DNA from: Rhizoctonia solani
Lineage: Eukaryota > Basidiomycota > Agaricomycetes > Cantharellales > Ceratobasidiaceae
DNA: 64,000 nt
Assembly (NCBI RefSeq): GCF_016906535.1
Contig: NC_057370.1
Coordinates: 1,736,001 to 1,800,000, forward strand
Direction: 5' to 3'
In this document: in pieces, positions 12,004-24,418 of the stretch
Position numbering within the stretch: the stretch's first letter is position 1
How the letters are laid out: every line of letters begins with the position of its first letter
Position numbers and translations under genes: made by a program
Notes under the pieces: generated by a model
Told to the model about the DNA's origin: nothing
What the model saw: only the letters and a program-made list of their open reading frames with translations
Databases searched by the model: none

Positions 12004-15000
12004 TTAGAAAACTATGGAATCGATATCCACTCGTTGATGTTTTCGAGTGGGTTCAGGACGAGTAGGGGATTCGAGGGGATGAGTCATCTTCTGCGAATTA
12101 CTCTGACCATCAGATAGCGCTTCGAAAAGTGCCTTGGAGGCTAGAAAAACGCCATCTTCGCGCTCCACCTCGAAGTAGTTTCGACTACCTACTGGGGACG
12201 TTCCAGCGACTCCCCCTAGGTATTTGGCATTGCTAGATGTGTCCTCAGAATCGCCTTCGCCCTCCGCCAAGCTAAGATCCGGTGTAAGGATTCGCGCTGC
12301 TGGTGTAAGGTCGGCGAAGCGGACTGTAGGTCGCAACAACTGAGTTGTCTATAAAATACAATCAAGTTAATATAATAATCTAATAGAGAAGACATGATAC
12401 ATACTGGATTTGTGAGAGCTTCCTCCCGCCTATAATGTTGACGGATTGTCACCATGTCAATCAGCGTGGATACTTTCTGAGAGGCTCTATTGGGTGAGTT
12501 GAGTTTTGTTATTGTTGACATGGTTCTCTCTTTGGTCATTGAGTTGGGCACAATACTTGCAAGTACAATTCCTACCATGGCAAGCAGGTCCGCCGAAGGT
12601 ACTGAGAGGAGATTCTCCCAGTATTTGCAAGCCGTTTGAGTACCATTGTAACGCCTGTCAAATGGGCTAAGGCCACGCGTAAACAAGCAAAGTTGGCGCT
12701 GGAATGATACTTGGATGTTGGACCAGCTACAATAATGCAAAAAGGGGCTGGCATTGGGGTCTTTGTTATAAAGACGACCCAAGAGTTTGATCAGGTAAGT
12801 GCCAGCTAGGGTATATGCTGGGAGCAAGCGCCAAAGATTGCTGTCCGATGCCAGAATTTTGGGAGTGACTGTAGTGCGTGCTGAAATTGCACTTAGCCCT
12901 AGAAATACATTGCTACTTTGGAAGCCTTGAGATAATACAAGAAATTAATAACTATATCCCTATATCAGATGCCAATCTACTTACGGATGTCAAGGAAAAA
13001 AGAGGCAAGATAAATTGGACCTGACACACTTTGAAACATTTCTTGATGGCGGGAATTTACAATGCCGGTGATATCTTCCATCACTAATTTTGGAAGCCCC
13101 ACTCCGTTGATAGTTGAGTTGTTCTTGAAGAGTTCATGGAGCCGAGCAATTGTTGCCAACCAGAATAAGTAAACGTCGGCGGGAGTGGAATGGCTTGACT
13201 CTAGGCATTTGATCGAGCGGGCAAATGGTTCCAGAATGGCACACAACTGGCGTAGCTCAGTTGTAAAACAGTCAACCAACTCCCGGTCAAGCATCCAATA
13301 GATTGGTGAGGACTAAGAGCAGAAAAGGCATTAGTATATTCTCAATAAGGATGTATGGAGTACAAACCAAGTTTAAGTCAAGGACTTCTGACAATAATAA
13401 TTGGAGGATGAGGGGCAGGCAGCTCAGCACAGATTGAGCAGCATAGAAATGCGATACAAAGCGGGTATTTCCAACTGAGATGAGTGCTTTGGACACATTA
13501 TGGAGGACGCAGAGAGCTGAAAGATGACGTGCTGCAAAAGTCGAGGTATGGAAATGTGTTACAACTGATTTCATTTTCAGGATACATGGTTGAAAATGTG
13601 ATAGTTGCCCAATGTCTTTTGCTGTGTTGCTCAAATGGTGACAAGCATCTTGTAGGGCTATAATCCATGGATATTCCTGTTCTATGAGTGTTCTTGCTGC
13701 GCGTGTATTCCCAGCATTGTCGGAAACAATGCACAAGAACTTCTTGGGTCCAATCTCTCTAAGATGCTGGTGAAGAGTGAGTACAGAGTATATGCGCCTA
13801 CATAGATAGAGCATACCTTATCTAAAACAGCACAGAGGTGCTCCGCTGTATGCGAGACTCCTGTGGCCTCATTTCCATCAAGTAAGTGTGCATCACGGGT
13901 TGATGGGACTGTTGCATGTACCGTGTATACAGACTCACGCCCTCAAGTGGACCCACCATCAAAAGACAACGTAAGATTGTTGCTCTGTGATAGCAGTTTC
14001 ACTGATTCTTGATGGATAAATGCTGCCTTGGTAGTAACAAAGCTATCCAAGATAGTGGTCCCTGATGCCGTCCTGACATTGTCATCAAGTGTTGCTACAA
14101 ACTCCCGCCATTGCAAACAGTCCACTGCAGATGGAGGAATCATACAATCACAAAGCCACTTAAGCAAGGCATGATTTGCGCGCTCTTCCTTTTGGTGTGT
14201 GGTAAGGGCAGTGACACCCAACCCCTTGCTATTATTGTGTTGCTGTAGCTTAATTGCCAAGGACATTCCAGCGCTCTGGCGTACCACCTCATCTTGCAGC
14301 TTGGTACTAATTCCTTCACATCAACAAGCATGCTTGAATATGCAAACTGAGGCTTGTGGTTCAGCCCAAGACCACCAGCACCCAGTGCCAACGCAGCAAA
14401 CCCGTAAATGGGACGTATCAAGTTTTGAATGGCAAGCTATAGTAAGCCTGTCCAAAAACTCATCCCGTTCTCTCCCATGCAGGCCATTGTTTTGTGTGTA
14501 GTCCTTTAAATTGGCAGGGTTGTGAGGCCACTTCAAACAGAAGGTAAGTAAAGCTCAATTTATTTAGTTACATGAACTCACTCATTTTGCACTGACTTCC
14601 TTTGCAGCCCTCACAGCTGCGTTGGATCTCCGTTTACGAGCTGTTTGTGTTATGCTTTGGCGTTTACCACCCAAGCATTGTGTTGATGACGGCTTTTGTA
14701 ACTTCACAACAGACGGTTTTATCTGTAACTGTTGTACCTTGGCGCAACTATAAGTATAATAAAAACTTCATATGACAAGAAACAACATACAGGTTCTGTC
14801 CGGGGTATTGACGTAGCGGCATGAGTGAGATCATCTACCCATTTCCAAAGCGGTATGTTCTCTCCATTCTCTCCATCAATATATTTCTTAAATATGTACA
14901 CTATAGCTTCAAGCAATTGCCCTCTCCCCTTGAATGTAATTACATTGCCAGCATTTTGAGACCCAAATATAAGCTCCAGTCGGTGATTAAGAGCCCCTTG

Positions 15001-15270
15001 ACTCAAGCCGTAGAACTCAATATCATACTGATCAAGTGCAAACTTATCAGCGAAAGGATAGATTTCCGGATGATCAGGGAGACTATCAGGGAGACTATGA
15101 AGACTAGCGTATAGGTTTTGTAGCCGGGAGTCAACAATGACATCGCCGGAGGAACCCTGGACTGTTGAAGATGACTGTGAGGTAGACATTGAGGAACGCG
15201 GCGGTGGTGGTAAGCGGAAAGTACGGGATCTGCTCTCCCCCGCCAAAAAATTGATTTTATGCGCATACAT
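12004..15270 (-). pseudogene. hAT transposase (DUF659 / RNase H-like), two internal stops
   Basis: N-terminal part (from 15270): Ser/Pro-rich, then a helical region and a Lys/Arg-rich tract. Next come WPHNPANLKDYTQNNG and CVGTGCWWSW. The DUF659-like core follows: ANHALLKWLCDCMIPPSAVD, then SQSNNLTLSFDGGST, then KKFLCIVSDNAGNTRAA and LQDACHHLSNTAKDIG. Near the C-terminus is the hAT dimerisation region, YWENLLSVPSADLLAMVGI and PNSMTKERTMSTITKLNSPN, ending at 12004. Several introns divide it. Two in-frame TGA codons interrupt otherwise continuous exons, at 14323-14321 and 13945-13943. Unless these are read through, the copy is dead, though it could still be moved by an active relative. Confidence 0.85.
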
Positions 15271-15414
15271 TAGTCAGGCAGTGTAAGCGCCGAGAATCAC
15301 GTGGAATGTTCCAGCAAGCAAACCCGTTTGTAACATGTTTCGGGGTTTGTAAACGCCGGTTTACAAACCGGGTTTCTTACTGGTTTGCGTTTTTGAATTT
15401 CTCACCGAGCCCTA

Positions 15415-15422
15415 ACTGAGAA
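15415..15422. repeat. Target-site duplication, right copy
   Basis: ACTGAGAA, identical to 11864-11871. Confidence 0.95.
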
Positions 15423-15487
15423 CGCGGGACACGTGACATGTATATAATTCGACGCGCGCATCTGTCACTGAGCTATTCTTCCCCATC

Positions 15488-18400
15488 ATGCCTCCCAAAA
15501 AGAAGGATGCGACTTCCAGTAGTCGACAGACGAAACTAGCATTTGGGAACGGAAAATTGAGCACAAAAGATGTCAATAAAAGCGTTCCAACATCGGATGC
15601 CGACGTTGATGGAGACGAGCAGACTGATAATGAGAGTGTCGCTGGAGGCAAGTGAATAAATAGAAATATATTTCCTCAAGCTCATTTTAGCTCCAGTCAA
15701 CGGAAAGAAACAAAAAGTGTCCGTCGAAACATCCCACTTGCCGCCAATGGCATCCATCCCCGATATGTTTGCAGATATTGTCCAGCGAATGCCAGAGCTT
15801 GAAAAGGTATCCAAGCATCTCAACGGACGATCTCTCCGCGTGGCTACCATGTGTAGTGGCACTGAATCTCCACTGCTCGCCCTGGGGATGATATCGCGTG
15901 CCATGGCTGCAAATGGTCATACATTCAAAGTCGAGCATGTGTTTTCTTGCGAGATCGAGCCGTTCAAGCAGGCCTATATCGAGCGTAATTTCAGTCCCCC
16001 CATTCTGTTCCGTGACGTGTGTGAGCTTGGTGGAAGTACCGCGTGAGTCGTGACTTGAGCTCGGTCCATGCACTGTGCTGACAACACGACAGTACGACCG
16101 CTTATGGTGCGCTAGTAGACGTCCCAGGCAATGTGGATTTGCTTGTTGCCGGTACATCATGTGTCGATTTCTCTAATCTTAACAACGCGAGACTGGGCAT
16201 TGATGCAGGCGGAGAGTAAGTTTTATAATAGACTCTTCCTTTTATGAAGTTGGCTCATTTGCATTGATGTAGGTCTTCAAACACTTTCCATGGAATGCTG
16301 AATTGGGTCAAACGGCATCGCCCTGCTGTTGTGATTTTAGAAAACGTTTGCAGCGCACCTTGGAAAGAGGTACGTATCACCTGCTAAGCATGCCTTAGTT
16401 ATTTAGTAACTTTCTGTAGATTGTACTTAAACTGGAATCTATCGACTATGCTGCCCAACCAGCGCGTTTTGACACCAAACAGTATTATATACCCCACACT
16501 CGCACTCGTGGTTACTGTGTTGCATTTGACAGTCGTGCAGCCAAGAAGTGTGGTTTAACTGGCTCACGCCTTTCGGAGGACTGGTTGGAGCGTGTCAAGA
16601 ACATGGCCCGCCCTGCAAGCTGTCCCTTGGATACATTTTTACTTGAGGGTGACGATCCCAGGATCTGGACGGCAAGGGCCAAGCTCGTACAAGATGCTGG
16701 TGTGGATCGTCGAGCCGCTAAAACAGACTGGGGACGGTGCGAGAGCCGACATCAAAAGGAGAGATTCAACAAGGAGCTGGGTTCTAAACGACCAATGACA
16801 GGATGGGACGAAAGTGAGTTTTTGGCCTTTCGACCTATGTTACTTATAAACGTTCTTCTCAAGGCGGCTTCTGTCAGCCACCAGACTATGCTTGGGGAGA
16901 TTGGTGGAAGGCTCAGGTCGAGCGCGTTTGGGACTTGTCGGATATTTTGTACCTCACATTTGCTCAACGAGGAATTGATCCATTGTTCAAATCGTGAGTA
17001 CTATTTGCTGGCCACGCACTACATCAATACTTATACGCTTTAGGATGGTCTGGAATTTATCTCAAAATGTCGACCGTCAAGATCTTCGAATGCGCCTGGG
17101 GATTTCCCCTTGCTTGACTCCCAGCATGATTCCCTTCCTCACTGCTCGTGGAGGACCTATGACCGGCCTCGAGGCACTGTCCCTCCAGGGGCTACCAATC
17201 GAGGAGCTCCTGCTCACACGCGAAACCGAAGACCAACTTATGGACCTCGCCGGCAATGCCATGAGTACCACCGTTGTTGGCACTGCCACATGTGTTGCAC
17301 TCATCCTGGGCTTCAAGATGCTTCAGCCTGGAAACGGAGAGACAGAAATGGAATCTGCAGAAACTCTCGATACCGTCGAGGGCCATATTATAGGCGAAGA
17401 AGGACTCGAAAAACGCTCATTGGATTTGGCTAGCACATCCGGTTCCGATGAAAAGCCCCTCTCTTTGTCCGAACTACGTGAGCTGGCAGCAAATTCTGTT
17501 CGCCTGTGTATCTGCGAGGGGCGAACGGGGGTGACAAACGCGGTGATCAAGCGTTGCGTTGCGTGTGGTGCCTCTGCTTGTGCTCGATGCGCTGGGCGAC
17601 CCGAACATGAATACGTTGATGTCGTTTTCGACGGAGCCAAAAATGAAGAGGTGAGCGCCGATGGCCAGAAGGTGCTCCATGAACCTCCGAGGTTATTACC
17701 CCGTGACTTTGAGCGTGCATTGAAGAAGGCTTTGCCGATGTGCGTTCAAGTTGAGGGTATCAAAAAGGCGTTAGAAGAATTAGGTGGCGACGAAGACGTT
17801 GAAATGGCTGATTCAGGCGAAGAAGAGGACGAAAATAAGCCAAAGAAGTCGACCAAGGACTCGGACAGCGAAAGGCGTAACATTGCGCGTAAGGCTCTTC
17901 GGAAGATTACAGGCGTCGAGTTGCGTTTCGTCATGCTCAAGCGTCAAGAAATTTGGGTCGCGGTCTACGATGCCCCTAGCGCACGCTTGGAGCTCCATAT
18001 TTACCCCCATGGTCCCGAATGGCGACTTTATGGCGTTCCTGCAAGTGATGTGCCCAGTGGCGCCCTAGAACGAACCGTTCTTGCACAACCGCTAGCTCGT
18101 TGTACCGTCCCAGACAATGCGAAGGATATGCTCGCCGTCAAGGATTGGGAACTCTCCGTTCCAGAGGCACGTACATTTGATGTTACTATCAAGGGGAACG
18201 ACGAGCAAGTGCCGAGTTGGGAATCGCGCCTCGGTCTTCAAGGTCGATTCCATGACAAGAATGTCTGGCGTACGTTGAAGCTTGAGTGCGGTGAGTTCCC
18301 TGACGTCGAGGGCGAATACCGTCTTTTGGACAAATGTGGAACCGCCGCTGGAGCACTGCATGTTCGCGAGAACGATAACGGAGCGCCAACGTACCTATTC

Positions 18401-21400
18401 TTCGATCCGTCGCGGGGTGGAGATGTAGCTCTCGATAGCTTCGTCATTGCTAGGACAACACGCAGGCTGGAGCATGGCGAAGCCCGACCCATTATTACCA
18501 AGTTGAGCAGTCGCTGGAGGCCCAAGGACGTCGAGGAGGAATCGGTGAAATGTAACGTTATGGAGAAATGGACAAAGGTCTCACTGGAAATCAAGGTGTG
18601 TATTATTTTTATTCGCTTCGGATTAGCACTATATTGACGTTTGTCGCAGCCTGCATCTAGCCAAGGCGCGAAGGTTGCTGTTCCAGCGAAGGCAATCGAG
18701 TTTACAATCGAAGAGGATTCATGTGCTAAGGCGCATGCCCTCCTTGTATGCGATGTTCCCCTTGGTCCTAACCCTGACGCTGTCTGGCCACGTAACCAAT
18801 GGGTCGAAGTTGATAAAGTCCACGAACGTGGGACGTACCGCGCTATGACCTGGTTAACGGAACGGGTGAGGGACCTTGAGCATCTATCGGAATGGCATAC
18901 ACTCGCCTCTGTCGACAAGGATCATTATAAAAACTGCGAACGCTGTGCCCCGACCCCTCCTACTATTCTCTGGTACAAGTACAACCGAAAAAACTATGCC
19001 ATTGAGGACAAGCAACAAGCTGGGCCGTATGAGCAGGCGTTGAAGAATCGTCCTTCGCCATTTGTTACTCAACTCCGCTATGACGAAGAATCCGAGCGAG
19101 GGACTTTCAGGATCGGGGTCAATGTTGCCACGCTCATGCATTCCGCTTCTGCAAGGCTGCCCATACTCAACCGAACAGAACCCATAGTCCTATCCTACCG
19201 CTTCACCACCAATTTCGTACCACCTGCCAAGTTGAACCTGCCTGCATTTACGATGAATAGTAATAGACGGGACCCCGAACATACGCAACCGAAGAAGTTC
19301 AAGCTCGAACTACGTCGAGAACAACTTCGCTCTCTACATTGGATGTTGGCGCAGGAGTCCGCCGATGCGCCCGCGTTTGTCGAAGAAGAAATCTCGGAGG
19401 CTCAACTCGAGCCGCTTGGATGGCGTGTGGAAGGCAAGGCAGAACGACGAGTTCATATCCGCGGAGGTGTATTGGCCGACGAAGTCGGATATGGTAAAAC
19501 TGCGATTACACTTGGTCTTATCGCGTGCACATTGGACAAGAAGAATCGTATTCCTGATGGCACCCTTCTGGATGGACGAATTCGTACAAATGCGACTATT
19601 ATTGTAGTACCCCCGCATCTGGTGCTTCAGTGGCCATCCGAAGTCAAGAAATTCACCGGCAAGGAGCTCAAGGTTGTGGTGGCCAAGGATCAGAAGGACC
19701 TGAACAACATTAGTATTCAGGATATAATTGATGCGGACGTAGTCATAACTGCCTCTGGAATCTACAAGAGTGACCGTCATCTAGAAAACATTACGGCATT
19801 CGCAGGCGAAAAGGATCTTCCCAGTGCCGACGGGCGTTATTTCAATGCCAGACTGGACGAGGCATTTAATAGGCTCAAGGAGCAAACCGTCTGCCTGAAA
19901 GAGCAGGGAGCCAGGGCTGTGATGCAAAACATGATTGAGGCTGTCAATCAAGGTTAGTTTTTTGCGTTTGATTTCGCCCTCTTATTAACTGAAAAGTATT
20001 ATTCTAGCCGGTGAAGAAGTGGATGTTGTACTCAAGCGACGACTCAAGGGGAAACAATATCGAGAGAAAGCTGATGGTGTGCGAACTCCTTCGCCTGAAC
20101 CTCAACCTGAACCATCATCTCCTGTGTCGTCTGTTGCTCCCCCTTTGACTTCTCCATCTGAATCTCCTCCCCCAGAGAAATCCCGACCACGGCCCAACGG
20201 TTCCAAGATGGTGATGGAGGTTGTTATCCCGATCAAATCATCTGCTAAAACCGTCGTGGCTCCTGAGAAGACCGAGAGTCATGGCAAGAAGCGTCGAGCT
20301 ACAGCACACAATCCCATCGTAATTAACTCAGAATCCGAGGATGAAGACGGAATTCAGGTGACGTCTGATAACAAGCGAAAACGAGGTGGCCCCAGCAAAT
20401 CCAAAGCATCTACAAAAAAGAAAGCCAAACGCAAGGCCACATCTGACGATGAAGATTTCCAGGATGAGGCTTGGAGTGACTCCGACCCTGAGTCATCGGC
20501 CGCAGCTAGCGAAAGCGAAGATACTGAGGTGGTCGAAATCTCCGAGGACGAAAAACCTAAGAAAGGCAAGGCAAAAGTTCCCGTAAAACCAAAAGCCGCC
20601 GTCAAACCCAAACGACCGCCAATGAAGAAGCGCAAGACCGAGGAGGACGAAGACTCAGACTCTCCAGATAAACAGAAAAAACAGATCAAAGAAAAGAAGT
20701 CACGAGTCCAGCAAGATCCTTGGGGCCTTAACACAGACGAGGTCCGCCAAGACTGGAAACAGATGCGATCCCCTCCACTCGAAGCTTTCCATTTCAAGCG
20801 TTTAGTAGTTGACGAATATACATACTTGGACGGCAAGGCCCACGCTGTTGTTACTCGGCTTAAGGCTGATAATAACTGGGTGTTGTCTGGCACGCCCCCA
20901 ATTCACGACTTCGCTGCTGTGAAGACCATTGCGGTATTCCTTGGGTTACACCTTGGTATCGACGACGACAGTATAGGCACCTCGGCTCTGGTGAAGAAAC
21001 GGAGGAAGGAACAAACTGGTAAGCCCGTGCATTCTTGATCCGAATCGGTGGATTCACAAGTATTCAGCGGCGGAGAGCTTCCATTCTTTCCGCGATGTAC
21101 GAAGTCTCGAATGGCATATTCGACGACACCACGTGGCCCAGTCTTTCCTAGATCAATTTGTTCGCCAGGTAAGTGATTGCTGCGTCTCAAATCAATCATT
21201 CGTAGCTAAATAGCTTATAGAACGTAGCTGAAATCGATGAGATCCCGTCAAAGGAACATATCGAATACATCACCTTACCTGCGGCGGAGCGTGCTATCTA
21301 TTTGGAGCTCAAACATCACCTACTTGCCATTGACATGAACGTCAAGAAAACCAAAAAAACTGATGGTGATCGAGAAAAGCGTCTGGCAGAAGCCCTGGGT

Positions 21401-22828
21401 CAAAGCCAGTAAGTAAATACACGAATTCGGCGAACAGTACTTACCATTTGCTACGTTAGGTCTGCTGAAGAGGCCTTATTGAAACGCTGCTCTCATTTTG
21501 AGCTCGAGGTTGACATTGACAATGCAGTGCTCGAATGCGAGGCAATCGTTGCAGAGCGAGAACGACAGCTTGAAGCATGTAAAAAAGAATTGGCCAAGAC
21601 ACTTCCAGAGATGCAAAGGCAACATGCGCTTGTGCTTCGTGAACAATCTGAACAAACGCCCTTCGGAGACTGGGTGAAGGTGACCAAGGAAAAGGGTGTA
21701 GGGGATGCCGATGCGAGCAAGATTATTATCGAGCTTATCGAGGAGGCTGGTTGCAGCGAAGGCAAAGGCAAATTATCTGCAACCGCTGCTTCAAGTGGAG
21801 GTGCGCCTGAAAAGAAGGTGAAGACCTCTGGAAAGAGCGTGCCCAAGCCGGATAATATCGCCGACCGAGCTTGGAAACTCCGCGAGGATACCCACGTACT
21901 ACGGAAGCTCGTCAAGGAATTAGTCGCGCGGGTCCGTTCACACCGCTTCTTCCTTGCTGTCCGTGACTTGCAGCAAGATCGTGCGCACCAGAAGATTGTC
22001 GATTGCCCCTCTTGTGGCCGCAAAAACCTCCCTTGGGAAGACATTGCACTACTATCTTCTTGTGGTCATATGGGTTGTGAGGAGTGCGTACGTGCTGCTA
22101 CGTCCATGGGTAGCGAAGTTTGCGTTCTTGCGCGTAAAACTGGTCCTAATGAAGATGGGTGCTCTGCTGGCGCCCGCGACCACAATGTTGTAAAGGCTAG
22201 TAGTCTAGGGAAGGATGAAGTACATGACCGACAAGGAAAGCACTATGGGAAGAAATTAGAGGCAATCGTGAACTTGATTAAGTGAGTCTTACCACCATTT
22301 GATACTTAGATATCGCTTACCGAGTACTTTACGCAGAGTCAAGATACCCAAAGAAGAACGGGTCCTAGTTTTTGTTCAATTTCCGGATCTGATGAAGAAA
22401 GTTGCGGCTGCGCTCTCGGACAACCATATTCCCTTCCTTCAAATCCAAGGCACTGCCAACGCAAAATCCAAGGCACTCGACTCCTTCCAAAAAGCCGATA
22501 GCAAGGACCGAGTTTTATTGCTCAATGTAATGGACGAATCAGCGAGCGGAGCGTGAGTAATATTTTGAATCTCCTGGCTATATTCTTATAACCCTATTTT
22601 AGTAATCTCACAATCGCAAACCATGCCATTTTCCTCTCACCCCTTCTCACCCCGTCACCTCACATTTACGAAGCAGCTGAGACACAAGCGATTGGGCGTG
22701 TCCGTCGCTACGGCCAGACGAAATTGGTGCATGTGTGGCGTTTCCTCACGAAAGATTCGATCGATACGGAAATTTATGAGGACCGCGTAGTAAGGAGAAG
22801 GCAACTTCGTGCCGAAGGAAAAATATAA
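15488..22828 (+). CDS. DNMT5: DNMT5: maintenance DNA methyltransferase with RING and SNF2 ATPase
   Basis: DNMT5 enzymes copy CpG methylation onto hemimethylated DNA and need ATP hydrolysis by their SNF2 module. Fourteen exons join in frame to 2,224 residues. Methyltransferase domain, about residues 95-500: motif I RVATMCSGTESP, catalytic Cys in AGTSCVDFSN, motif VI VILENV, TRTRGYC, and C-terminal AGNAMSTTVVG. A Cys cluster (CICEG, CVACGASACARC) lies near 570-605. SNF2 lobe 1 starts near 1,158 with Walker A ADEVGYGKTAI (about 1,211) and Walker B-like VVDEYTY (about 1,638); an acidic/basic low-complexity stretch of about 230 residues is inserted between them. The RING (CPSCG...SSCGHMGCEEC) lies near 1,985-2,045. 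Helicase C ends with AIGRVRRYGQ. No chromodomain is seen before the methyltransferase. Intron 1 is GC-AG. Confidence 0.95.
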
Positions 22829-23120
22829 TATTATGTTTTGCCCTCCGTTTCCTATGTAACTCCTGGGTCCAGCTTACTCTGGTACTTTTCGTTGTGTATA
22901 CATCCCTAATATCATAATGATTGACCGTCAATCAAGAGTGTTTAGAATGTTAGGAATATCAAATATGCGCGTCAGTGGTTGTAAACAGGCTCCGCGTTTG
23001 GTCACGCGAACGTACACCTGTCAATCACTATCCCAGTACTCCCAGAGAAATACATCCTCCGACTTGTACCTTACGAACTAAAGCCATTCTGTCAATCTTG
23101 CTTGTCCCATAGCAGTAACC

Positions 23121-24418
23121 ATGCCAAGTGATCTTGATCTGTTGGTCAACATTCAGAAAAATGCAATTGTCTTCTCATGTTCTTATTAGGCAGATTGAAC
23201 AACTTAAAAGATGCGAACCAATTTCGGAAGCCCAGGTTAAGGAGCTATGTCTGAAGGCGCGAGAGATCCTTATTGAGGAGGGAAACGTCCAATATGTTGA
23301 CGCACCTGTAACGGTGAGTCGGGCCTTGCCTCTCGACCCAAAGGCACTCCACTAACTGTTGATACTATGGTAAACCCAGATATGCGGTGATATACATGGC
23401 CAATTTTTCGATCTCATAGAGCTCTTCAAAATGGGTGGCTTTTGTCCGGAAACGAATTATCTATTCATGGGTACGACCATAAAGTACTCTAGTTAATCAT
23501 TCCTGACGGGCCAAATTACAGGAGATTTTGTGGATCGTGGGTTCTATAGCGTTGAGACCTTCTTGCTCCTCCTTGCCTTTAAAGTTCGCTATCCTGACCG
23601 AATCACTTTGATTCGAGGCAACCACGAGTCCCGGCAAATTACCCAGGTACATTTTCATCTACTCATTGGCAACAAATTCTCAAACCCATCTTTGTGGATT
23701 AGGTGTATGGCTTTTATGACGAGTGTCAGCGTAAATATGGGAGCGCAAATGTTTGGAGATACTGTTGTGAGGTTTTTGATTACCTTGCTCTGGGAGCGGT
23801 AGTCGACGGACGGGTTTTCTGTGTCCATGGTGGGCTAAGCCCAAATATCAACGCAATCGATCAGGCAGAGTATAATTATTGAAACTCTCATTTCATAAAC
23901 TAACAGCATATCTTCACAACAGATTCGAATGATCGACCGAAAACAAGAGGTTCCTCATGATGGTGCCATGTGCGATTTGCTGTGGTCTGATCCAGATGAC
24001 ATCGCAGATTGGGGACTGAGCCCTCGGGGCGCCGGTTTCCTGTTTGGAGCGAAGGTTACTAAAATGTTTGCGCACCACAATGCCATCGACCTAATTGCAA
24101 GGGCGCACCAACTGGCTATGGAAGGATACAAACTTATGTTTGATCAAACTATTGTTACGGTTTGGAGTGCTCCGAATTACTGCTATAGGTATGTTCAAAT
24201 ATAAGTCCCGACGAATCAACTAATCATGTGCACGCAAGATGTGGTAATGTTGCATCTATTCTAGAACTGGACGAGAATTTGCGGCAAGAATACAAAGTAT
24301 TTAGACACGCTCCATCGGTATGGTTGTCATATTTTCATTTGCGTAGTCTGAACTCATAGTCACGCAGGATACCCGTTCTATCCCTGCCAAGCGACCTCCG
24401 GCGGATTATTTTCTCTAA
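23121..24418 (+). CDS. PPH3: Serine/threonine protein phosphatase 4 catalytic subunit (Pph3/PP4c)
   Basis: A metal-dependent phosphatase acting in DNA-damage recovery and other pathways. Eight exons: 23121-23140, 23190-23313, 23380-23470, 23522-23646, 23703-23864, 23923-24188, 24239-24317 and 24368-24418. They give 305 residues, against about 307 in relatives. All PPP motifs are present: [37 protein letters not shown] and [11 protein letters not shown]. The end PADYFL keeps the C-terminal Leu that is carboxymethylated in PP2A-like enzymes. The N-terminal [31 protein letters not shown] and [20 protein letters not shown] favour PP4 over PP2A or PP6. The intron after AIDQ must use a GC donor (23865) to match relatives exactly. 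Confidence 0.93.

Larger units (their letters stand above)
11872..15414 (-). mobile_element. hAT-family DNA transposon, full length (3,543 bp)
   Basis: The ends are TAGGGCTCCGTGAGAAA on the left and the reverse complement of TAGGGCTCGGTGAGAAA on the right, differing by one base. An identical 8-bp duplication, ACTGAGAA, flanks the element (11864-11871 and 15415-15422); 8 bp is the hAT signature. Just inside each end are several copies of an AAACCGGTTT-like palindrome, as expected of subterminal transposase-binding sites in this superfamily. The interior carries one minus-strand transposase gene of the BED/DUF659/hAT C-terminal type. Near-perfect ends and duplication imply a recent insertion. 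Confidence 0.95.
11743..15487. promoter_or_regulatory. Divergent MetAP/DNMT5 promoter split by a transposon
   Basis: Without the hAT element, the two start codons (11742 minus and 15488 plus) would be only about 195 bp apart: 11743-11871 plus 15423-15487. With it, each gene keeps a private stub of about 129 bp and 65 bp. No TATA box stands out. That the stubs still act as promoters is inference. Confidence 0.6.
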
